Origin: AP-15 sp963787425
Lineage (GTDB): Bacteria > Pseudomonadota > Alphaproteobacteria > ATCC43930 > CGMCC-115725
Assembly: GCA_963787425.1 (NCBI GenBank)
Contig: CAWBCV010000002.1
Coordinates: 1-64,000, forward strand
Length of the DNA: 64,000 bases
Direction of reading: 5' to 3'
In this document: in pieces, positions 20,246-27,524 of the stretch
Layout of the letters: each line of letters opens with the position of its first letter
Numbering within the stretch: the first letter of the stretch is position 1
Program-made: the position numbers and the translations under genes
Notes under the pieces: generated by a model
Told to the model about the DNA's origin: nothing
Databases searched by the model: none
What the model saw: only the letters and a program-made list of their open reading frames with translations

Positions 20246-20941
20246 GTGGCTCACTTTACGACGGATTCCTCGATCGTCCCCATTGATGGTGCGACTGGAG
20301 CCAGGGCGCAAGCCTCACCAAGGGGGGGCGGCGAACCGCTCCATATTGCGCCGGAAGCCGGTGAGCCAAAGGAACAGCCGACCCAACTCGAAACTCCAAA
20401 AGCCGTGGACAACATTGTGGATGACCCCACAGCGAAGGCACGAGGTGCGTTGGCCGAACGATATTTCAAAAATGACTTGGCTGATCAGCGCAGGTGGTAC
20501 AGCGAGAAAGCCGGCTTGTACAAGACGCGCTCCGAATTATTGGCTCTCCTCACGATAGTGCTGGGTTCATCGATTACTTTTATCCAGGTGTTTGGGGCTG
20601 CACCGTGGGTGCCGATTGTGTCGGGGTCGATCGGCGCCATCGTCGCGATCGCGGCGGGTTGGCAACGCATCGCCCGCTATAGCGAGACTTGGATATCGTA
20701 TCGGACCGCTTCGGAGCGGATGAAGCGCGAGCGTCGACTGTATACCCACGGTGCCGGTTCCTACAGAGGATTGCCCGATCGCGAGGCTTACCTGACCTTT
20801 GTCGAAGCCATCGAGGGTATCATCGCCGAGGAACAGAACATATTTTGGCGAGAGCGCGGCAACAACCCGCCAACTCCTCTCGGCAATTCCGATACCAAGG
20901 CTGCAGGAGAACCGCGGATCGCCGAACACTTAGATGGCTGA
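20246..20941 (+). CDS. DUF4231 / SLATT-type two-helix membrane protein
   Basis: 231 residues from a GTG at 20246 with AGAGAGGAG upstream. A disordered N-terminus of 65 residues precedes a charged helix (RYFKNDLADQRRWYSEKAG), then two adjacent membrane helices (LLALLTIVLGSSITFIQVF and WVPIVSGSIGAIVAIAAGW), and a C-terminal helical part (YSETWISYRTASERMKRERR, then AYLTFVEAIEGIIAEEQ). This is the DUF4231 layout, counted among SLATT domains, 2-TM proteins that accompany SMODS and SLOG nucleotide systems and are predicted to act as membrane effectors. Here it stands divergent from the TIR-FGE gene, with a SLOG gene and a second TIR gene nearby. Pore or membrane-disrupting action is inferred. Confidence 0.82.
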   Translation: MAHFTTDSSIVPIDGATGARAQASPRGGGEPLHIAPEAGEPKEQPTQLETPKAVDNIVDDPTAKARGALAERYFKNDLADQRRWYSEKAGLYKTRSELLALLTIVLGSSITFIQVFGAAPWVPIVSGSIGAIVAIAAGWQRIARYSETWISYRTASERMKRERRLYTHGAGSYRGLPDREAYLTFVEAIEGIIAEEQNIFWRERGNNPPTPLGNSDTKAAGEPRIAEHLDG

Positions 20942-21344
20942 CGAAAGTGTCGGCCATTATCCTCATTGAAGAGTCGGCAAACTTAGCCGCACTCTATTTA
21001 CCACCGTAATGCAAGATTCGTCGATCCAGACAGGTCGACCGATTGGGTGCTGCGGCAAGCGACGACAGATGAGCCGCATTCGTCCACATCGCCTGACCGG
21101 GTCGCCCCTTTCACTGAGGTGCCGATGTAGGCCTCCCAACTCGACATCGCGCTCCGTCAAGCATTGACTTGCGCAGGCGCCCCCCATACGCCGTATTCGT
21201 CACTGGGCTCGATTTTCCGGCGTCGCCGCCATTGGTAACGACGCTGAAGCCGAGGGACTTGCGAGCTCGTCTTTCGCCCGAGCAGGAAGGGTCTGGGCGG
21301 CGATTTCGGCCGAGATGCGCTGGTAAGCTTCACTCAGTCGCGCC
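20942..21344. other. Intergenic, no secure gene
   Basis: About 400 bases between the convergent SLATT and TIR-muramidase genes. A minus-strand frame at 20963-21187 contains PIGRPVWIDESCIT, faintly like a transposase scrap, but too little to call. No repeat or RNA gene was recognised. Confidence 0.4.
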
Positions 21345-23306
21345 TCATATCCATTTGCTTTTGTAGTTTGGCCCGTTGTAGCGGCGCGCGAAACCAGCCC
21401 AATCGCGGTTCTGTAAGGGCTTATCGAGACCCCACGTGCGGATGTAACCGATGAACCCGGCCTCAAGCTGGTTTGCGTCGCTTTGCGACATGAAGCGCAC
21501 GAACTCACCCACCGTGCCGTAGCCAAGACTTTTGTACTGCATTCCTATAATTTGGGGTCGTCCCCAGCTCGTCGCCCGGAGCGCGGCATCCGGGTCCAGC
21601 GCGAAAGCCTCTGCTACACGATCATATTGCGCATCGCCCGTGGGGCCGTATCCACGGGCGGTAGGGCTTGAGACATCAGGATGCGATTCGTCGTATCGGC
21701 CATCCGTCAGGCGGTGAAAAACATGCAGTTCAAAGAGGATCTTTATGCGCCCGTCCGGCAAAAAACCGGAGCCAGGGCCGGTTTCTACTGCCATCACGGC
21801 TCTGATGGTTGCGGCATCTATGCCAAGTATTTCGGCAAACCGCAGGTAGTCCGCTTCCGTCGGGGCTTCAAGCGAATGAGCGCGAAGCTCTTCGAGCCGC
21901 GGGTAAGTCCGCCACTCCAACGCTTCATCGAGCGTATGCATGAGCGCGTCGTCGATTTCTGTCGAGACCGGCATGTTGCAACGATACCGAAATAGGGCTA
22001 TTGCATCCTGGGTGACACGGTCCTTGGCCCCGTTGACCGGTCCATTGTAGACCCGCATCCTCGCCAGGGATCTCTGCACAGGGATTACCTGCTCGGCCGA
22101 AGCGAACATCTTCCCGGCCTCGTTAACGAAGTTGCTATGCGGGTCGTGTTGCGCATCGGCGATGTAGGCTTGGAGCGCTGTGATGCTGCCGTCCGTCCGC
22201 GCCGTGAGCCATCTTTCCCCATCCAAGCGGTCAAATTTCTCGCGCGCCGCACCCGTAATCGGGTGCCAGTCATGCCAAGTGTTGTCGGCGAGGAAGGCGC
22301 GAGCTTTTTCGGTCGTGGTGACTTCGCCGCGCAAGACGCGGTCACGCTCTTGTGCATCGTTGAAATACCAAATGGCGCCGATCAAGAGAATGGCGGTTGC
22401 GGCGAGCGATCCGACCAGCATCAGGAGCCGGCACCGCTCGCGTACCGGATCGCGCAAGCCGCGCACGCGAACCAGGCGGCGGGATTTTTCTGCTTGCGCT
22501 TTGCTCTTTTCGGCGGCCGCACGCGCCTCGGCCTTTTCGCGCGCAAGGCGCGCTTCGGCGCCTTCGCCTTCAAGAACCGCAATGCGCGCCCATACTGTAT
22601 CGACTAGCGGGTCGGCGCCATTCGCCTTCGCCCAGTCCTTCATTTCTTGCATTGATGCCCCGGCCCGCATCACCGCGTGATAGGTGGCCAGCCCGGAACG
22701 GCCGACCAGCTCGCCGATGCGCTCAAGCAGCTTGATCCAAGCCGGATCTTCGGTCTGGCCGGCCCAGCTGGTAAGGTTTTCGGCATGTACGAGGTTGAAA
22801 GGTGGGATGAGCTCACTTGGCTGCAGGAAGCAAGCGACCAACCGGTTTCTATTCCTTCCTTCGGTGGCTTCGGCGCGCACCCATTCGGACTGGATCGCTG
22901 CGTGGGTCCAGCGCACGAGCACGCCCTTTGCCGCCTGCAAAGCGGTGGCGATTTCCTCGTCGAACGAGCCGCCGGCGCGCAGCTTGGTGTCGAACCAGAC
23001 ATCCAGTTCGAGGTCGGCGAGAGAGCTGGCGATGACCTGCACCGCCTCGCGCTCTTCCTGCTTGTAGCTAACTAGCCAAGGGCTTTGCCCTTGATATCCC
23101 TGATATTTGAGCAGGCGCAAGACGACATCGCAGCGGCTAAGTTGTGGGCCTCGGATCAGGGGGCGGCGATGAATGCCTTCTACGAACATCACAAGGACAG
23201 CATCCGCTTTGGCTATCGGTGTTTTGACCGGATCCTGCTGAACGGGCTTATCCAGCCGTTTCAGCAGCCCGAGAGGGTCGTGGGCTTTTTCACTACCTAT
23301 CGGCAA
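21345..23306 (-). CDS. TIR - membrane helix - peptidoglycan-binding - N-acetylmuramidase fusion
   Basis: Seen in order: TIR domain, residues about 77-175 (LVSYKQEEREAVQVIASSLA, LDVWFDTKLRAGGSF, SEWVRAEATEGRNR, with Glu146 as likely NADase residue); a charged coiled coil about 240-290; one membrane helix at 294-315 (LLMLVGSLAATAILLIGAIW) after many Arg/Lys, which predicts N-in/C-out; a peptidoglycan-binding-like segment about 405-440 (VIPVQRSLARMRVYNGPVNG); and a DUF3380-type N-acetylmuramidase about 478-653 (IRAVMAVETGPGSGFL, KILFELHVFHRLT, ATSWGRPQIIGMQYKSLGY, RRYNGPNYKSKWI). The first about 75 residues are unlike TIR proteins and end where a mobile-looking gene begins (about 23095), so the natural start seems lost or replaced. 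Probable role: envelope or lysis sensor coupled to a TIR NADase (inference). Confidence 0.85.
   Translation of the reverse strand: MPIGSEKAHDPLGLLKRLDKPVQQDPVKTPIAKADAVLVMFVEGIHRRPLIRGPQLSRCDVVLRLLKYQGYQGQSPWLVSYKQEEREAVQVIASSLADLELDVWFDTKLRAGGSFDEEIATALQAAKGVLVRWTHAAIQSEWVRAEATEGRNRNRLVACFLQPSELIPPFNLVHAENLTSWAGQTEDPAWIKLLERIGELVGRSGLATYHAVMRAGASMQEMKDWAKANGADPLVDTVWARIAVLEGEGAEARLAREKAEARAAAEKSKAQAEKSRRLVRVRGLRDPVRERCRLLMLVGSLAATAILLIGAIWYFNDAQERDRVLRGEVTTTEKARAFLADNTWHDWHPITGAAREKFDRLDGERWLTARTDGSITALQAYIADAQHDPHSNFVNEAGKMFASAEQVIPVQRSLARMRVYNGPVNGAKDRVTQDAIALFRYRCNMPVSTEIDDALMHTLDEALEWRTYPRLEELRAHSLEAPTEADYLRFAEILGIDAATIRAVMAVETGPGSGFLPDGRIKILFELHVFHRLTDGRYDESHPDVSSPTARGYGPTGDAQYDRVAEAFALDPDAALRATSWGRPQIIGMQYKSLGYGTVGEFVRFMSQSDANQLEAGFIGYIRTWGLDKPLQNRDWAGFARRYNGPNYKSKWI
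23077..23093. repeat. Short perfect inverted repeat at a gene junction
   Basis: Seven-base arms CAAGGGC and GCCCTTG with a three-base loop lie where TIR homology stops on one side and the mobile-looking gene begins on the other. This could be an end of the inserted element or a small terminator; no matching copy was found near 24870. Confidence 0.45.
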
Positions 23307-24865
23307 CTCTACCCGGTCAGCCGCGATGTGCTGCGCGGCGCCGCCGGAGCAGTTTCAATGCTGGGTGAAGGATCAGGCCGACATATGGAACGCCCCAATT
23401 GTCGAGGCGCCAAAGGGCCGGCGCGACGAATTCGTCGACGCTTACTTCAAGGCAGCCAACTTCAAGGCAGCCAACTTCAAGGCAGCCAAGCCGGATCAGG
23501 TCGTCGTCATCCTGAAAGCCAGAGAGCCGGCGCGAATCATGACGGCGATCGGCGACAAGAAGCTCAACCGCTGGCATCTACAGATCGCAGACCGCTGGAT
23601 CGTGCAATACAACCTCTATGTCAACGACCAGCGCTGGGGTCGGATCTTCGTTCGCATCTGCCCGTATCTTCCGTTCTCGGCCCGGGTGTGCCTCAATCAA
23701 CATCACTGGCTGGCGAACCGCATGCGCGAGGAAGGGGTCGATTTCCAGCAGTGCTCCAACGCTTTTCTCAGATGCGGCAGGCCCGAGCGTCTCCAAGAAC
23801 TGGCCGATGCCTTAACCGCCGAGGATCTATCGACCTGCGGCCAGAAATGGCTGGCCCGCTCACCCCGTTTTTCACTGCAAGAGAGCGCCAACAAGCGGGC
23901 TGCCAGCACCGCCTGTTCTTCTCCCAGATCGAATTCTGCGACAATCTGATCTTTCGTCGCCGCGCCGCGCTCGACAAATTGGGCGAACGCCTGCTCGACG
24001 CCAACCGAACCATCGGCCAGCCGAACAAGATCACCGTCATCTTCGGCCGCAAGGTCACCAAACAGTACCGCGGCAAGCTGCAGACCGAGATCGAAGACAT
24101 GAACGTGCCCAACCCGGTGATCCGCAGCCATTACCGCAACGGCTTTATCAAGCAATACGTGCGCGACCACCTGATCCTTCGGACCGAGGCCGCCGGCAAC
24201 AACGTGACCGACTACGGCGTGAACAAGGCTGTCGAGCACCTTCCTGCCTTGCGCGACAAGCTCTCCGCCATCAACAACAATTATTTGAATATCCAGCAGG
24301 ATATCCTAGAGACGTTTGTCGATCGCGGTCAGCTCCAACGGCTGACCAAACCCACCATCACCGCGACCGGCAAACGCATTCCGGGCCTCAAGCTCGACAA
24401 CCCCCGGCAATTGGCCCTCATGCACGCTCTCCTCCGCTTTGCACAGATCCCACCCGCCAACACCTTCAGCACCGCGAAATTTATCCGCACGTCATCGCCG
24501 CCCTCAGTTGCACGGCGGAGCAGTACAGCTTGGCCTCCCTTCGATGCGACCTCTCCAAGCTGCGCGCGAAAGGCCTTGTCGAAAAGCTGCCCCGCTCCCG
24601 CCGCTACCGTTTGCCGGCTGAGGGATATTCGGTCTGCCTGATCTTCTTGAAACTCTTCGACCGCGTCTACGCTCCGCTCACCGCTGCTCTCCTCCACCCT
24701 ATCCCCGCTGACGAAGCCCTCCCCAACCGCAGGCGCTCGCCGCTCGACCGCCTATACCAGCGCCTTACCGACACCCTCGACCATCTCTTGCGAGCCGTCG
24801 GCCTCGCATTCTCCCCACCCATCAACGAGAACAAAATCCTCGTTGATGCCCCCATAACGGCCTAA
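23169..24865 (+). pseudogene. Unrecognised mobile-element-like gene, three frameshifts
   Basis: Pieces in alternating frames join into one protein of about 565 residues: SIRFGYRCFDRILLNGLIQP; then after about 23345 PEQFQCWVKDQADIW through NQHHWLANRMREEGVDF; after about 23865 GCQHRLFFSQIEFCDNLIF, FGRKVTKQYRGKLQTEIEDM and KAVEHLPALRDKL; and after about 24478 a winged-helix-like end (ASLRCDLSKLRAKGLVEKL, SRRYRLPAEGY). I cannot name the family. A C-terminal DNA-binding-like domain, an isolated position between island genes of the opposite strand and loss of the neighbouring gene's 5' end suggest a mobile element, but no catalytic motif is evident. Likely lesions: G gained near 23345, T lost near 23862, G lost near 24478. 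Confidence 0.6.
23446..23490 (+). repeat. 15-base tandem repeat, three units
   Basis: TTCAAGGCAGCCAAC at 23446-23460 and 23461-23475, then a third unit ending in G (23476-23490). In the coding frame it repeats F-K-A-A-N. The length is a multiple of three, so it keeps frame; it looks like slippage expansion within the mobile-like gene. Confidence 0.85.
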
Positions 24866-24940
24866 CGAACACGTCAACCAAAGTGGCCCTTGCCTCCCAA
24901 GCAATTTTCCGCTGAAATGCGGCTGTTGGAATGCCAGACG

Positions 24941-26632
24941 CTAAACAGTAAACCTGTCCGCCATTGCTTTGGCGATCGACTGGATCCAGATCCCTTCGTT
25001 GGCGGCATAGGTGCCGGGATGGCCGTTGAGCTTGCGCACATACTCGCCGCCGGCATGGTGTAAGCCGATTACCTGCCAATCCGGTGCCTCATTGAATACC
25101 GGGCTACCGGAGCTGCCCGGCTCCGTCGGTGCGCGATAGTGGATGAGGCATCGTTCCGGCTGGCTCGGCGCACCGGCGGGCGGGCCTTCGTGATCAAGCA
25201 GCTCGTTGTCCTGCAGCGAAAACGAAAGCTCGCCGCCTTGGGGATGGCCAATTATGTAAACCCGCTGGTCATTGTTAAGCGGCGGCAGGCGTTTGGCAAT
25301 CGGGCACGGCGCGATGCCCTGAACCGTCGGGTTGAGCCGCAACAGGCTCGTGTCGAGATGCTGCTTGGGTGAGCCCCACAGCAGCTTCTGTACGCGGTAA
25401 TAGGCTTGCGTTCCGGCTGTGCCATTTTGCGCGTCGAACGTGATCAGTGCCTGATCCGGCTCGATGCCGCCATCGTCCTGGAGTTCGCTTACCACATGCG
25501 CGTTGGTCACGACGACGAGCTCGTCGCCGAGCGCCGGGTGCAGATCACCGCCACGCACCAGGAAACCGGTCCCGATACCGCGGCCGCCGGAGCCGCGTAT
25601 CAGCGCCACAGAACGCGCCCGTTCCATTCCGGTGCGCAGCCAGGTCATGGTCTGCAGTCCCACCGTCCCGAGCACACGCTCGAGCCGGGAGCCAGGATTA
25701 TCCAGAGCGGCGGCGGTGTTCTGCAACTGGCTGGGTGTCAGCTCTAAGCGCCCATCCCTTGATCTTAGAAGCGCTCCGCGCAGCGCCACCACGAGCTGCC
25801 CGGCTTCGGGTGTCTCGGCAGTGAAACGCCAAACCTCCGTCAGCTGTCGCAGCGTGCCGGCGAGAGCGAAACTATCGGTAGACTGGTCTGCAACATATTG
25901 CTCAAGCCAATGGGTCGCGGCGTCCCAGTCCCCGAGAGCAATGCAGGCTTCCGCCGCAGATCCGTAATTCCAAGCTTCAACTCCGCGCCCTTGCGGGTTA
26001 TGCACCGCTTCGATAATCGCATTGGCGAGGGCTCCGGAATCGGGCAACCCTGTAATCGTGATGCCGTCAGCGCGCGACCGGTGCATCAAGGCGAGCAGGT
26101 TGACGCCATGCCATAAATTCTTGTGAGGATCTTTGTCGTAGACCTCGCGGTAGCATGCGATGGCCTGGAGTAAGGCCCCGCGCGCCAGATCGCTCGGTCT
26201 GCCGCGAGCATCTACGTAGATTTGTTTGTTGACGCGACCCATGAGACCTCGCGCCTCCAAGTCCTCGTTCGGATCGTCGGCGGCACGCCGGATCACGTCG
26301 CCCAGCACCTCGCGCGCTGCGATCAGGAGGCCTTGATCGATCAGCCCTTGGACGTATTGCCGCGAGACGATCAGCTCGTCCCGGCCCATTCTGATCAGCG
26401 CGTCGGCGAGAACGGACAACGCTTCAAAATGCCGGGAGCCGCGCAGTAGCTCGAGCAATTCCTTTGTTGCAGCCGGATCAGGAACCTGCCCGGTGGTCCG
26501 CGCGTACTCGACAAGTTCCTGACAGGCCGCCAAGACGAGCTGACTGTCGCTCTGCTTTGCGACCTCGCCGAGCCGTTTGAGGAAAACTGAAAGGCTCCGG
26601 ACGGATTCCGCCACGGCCTCGTTGATTAACAC
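24941..26632 (-). CDS. TPR-like region plus trypsin-like serine protease
   Basis: 563 residues. Residues 1-340 are helical repeats, including AIACYREVYDKDPHKNLWHG, which resembles the DUF4071 (MAP3K TRAF-binding) module also seen in the gene at 27525. Residues about 340-560 are a trypsin-fold protease with a complete triad: His379 (VVTNAHV), Asp427 (HLDTSLLRL) and Ser508 (PGSSGSPVF). No signal peptide or membrane segment, so it is probably cytoplasmic. Intracellular trypsin-like domains with regulatory repeats are known effectors in bacterial conflict systems; a substrate is not evident. It starts 46 bases after the lysozyme gene, so the two are likely co-transcribed. Confidence 0.85.
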   Translation of the reverse strand: MLINEAVAESVRSLSVFLKRLGEVAKQSDSQLVLAACQELVEYARTTGQVPDPAATKELLELLRGSRHFEALSVLADALIRMGRDELIVSRQYVQGLIDQGLLIAAREVLGDVIRRAADDPNEDLEARGLMGRVNKQIYVDARGRPSDLARGALLQAIACYREVYDKDPHKNLWHGVNLLALMHRSRADGITITGLPDSGALANAIIEAVHNPQGRGVEAWNYGSAAEACIALGDWDAATHWLEQYVADQSTDSFALAGTLRQLTEVWRFTAETPEAGQLVVALRGALLRSRDGRLELTPSQLQNTAAALDNPGSRLERVLGTVGLQTMTWLRTGMERARSVALIRGSGGRGIGTGFLVRGGDLHPALGDELVVVTNAHVVSELQDDGGIEPDQALITFDAQNGTAGTQAYYRVQKLLWGSPKQHLDTSLLRLNPTVQGIAPCPIAKRLPPLNNDQRVYIIGHPQGGELSFSLQDNELLDHEGPPAGAPSQPERCLIHYRAPTEPGSSGSPVFNEAPDWQVIGLHHAGGEYVRKLNGHPGTYAANEGIWIQSIAKAMADRFTV

Positions 26633-26678
26633 GGCTCAGAACTCCAACGCTATCGCAGCTAAGACCAGGATATTGTGC

Positions 26679-27305
26679 CTAGCGCCACGCCTCGAGTGGC
26701 GCGCCTTCCGTGAGATCCGGAATTTTCGGAGCGGGTGTTGCCGGATCGGGTTCCGGCTCAGTCGCGCCCTCAAAGCCGGGGAGACCCAACTCGTGCCTTA
26801 GAGCGTTCAGACGGTTGAGCCAGCCTTTGAGGAACCTGTCCTGGCCGGGCCGCTTGGCGAACGTGCGGTAAAGGCCCTCGCGAATGTCGCAGTAGTTGAT
26901 CATCGCCTCGCCCAGGTCACAGCTGTCGCAAGCGGCTTTTGTCGCAGGCCCAAACACCCCATCGGCCGGGGAACCGACTGCCTCCTGTAGAATCTTGATC
27001 GCCCGGTTGGACCCCATATTGACAGCGGTATCGAACGCGGCGAGATCCAGCTTGCTGCGGAGCACGTCACATTTGGCGGGGAGCCAATAACCCTGAAAAT
27101 AGATCGCCCCTACCTCCTGGTCATTGATCTGCTGCACATCCTGCTGCGCCAAGCCTTGGTCAGCCCGCCAAGCGTGATAAACGTTTTGCGTCACGCCCTT
27201 GTTGGTGCGCCCACCACGATCGTCCGGGTCATCCACGAATCCACCCTCCCACCTCAGAATAAAGGGGAGAGAAGCTCCAAAGGCCTGCGATGTGTCGCTT
27301 TGCAT
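26679..27305 (-). CDS. GH108 lysozyme-type muramidase
   Basis: A 208-residue glycoside hydrolase family 108 protein with its C-terminal peptidoglycan-binding domain. The catalytic Glu is in FILRWEGGFVDDPDDRGGRT (residue 20), followed by TNKGVTQNVYHAW. The second domain shows LQEAVGSPADGVFGPATKAA and RFLKGWLNRLNAL. GAGG stands about 8 bases before the ATG at 27305. No secretion signal is seen, so like phage endolysins it would need help to reach the wall, or act after lysis. It sits between the SLOG and protease genes on the same strand, not next to holin or phage structural genes. Confidence 0.85.
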   Translation of the reverse strand: MQSDTSQAFGASLPFILRWEGGFVDDPDDRGGRTNKGVTQNVYHAWRADQGLAQQDVQQINDQEVGAIYFQGYWLPAKCDVLRSKLDLAAFDTAVNMGSNRAIKILQEAVGSPADGVFGPATKAACDSCDLGEAMINYCDIREGLYRTFAKRPGQDRFLKGWLNRLNALRHELGLPGFEGATEPEPDPATPAPKIPDLTEGAPLEAWR

Positions 27306-27524
27306 AGCTCGATCCTCGTAAGCTGGACGGAAGAGTGTGTAACAGTTTTAGCTGGAATCCATTTTTTTAAGCGATCGACCGCCGTCCTTTTGGCGCGGTG
27401 GCCGATGCCCCTGTTTACAGACTCCATCAGCCGAGCGTTGTGAGGTAGTTCACACTCAAACACGCATTTCTGGCGCCACGGCCTCGTGGAGCATCATTTT
27501 GGAACGCATGTTACCGTTAGCGGC

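Noticed and set aside
23446..23490. Possible CRISPR-like repeat
   Set aside because: Three directly adjacent 15-base units with no spacers, inside a coding frame; slippage-type tandem repeat.
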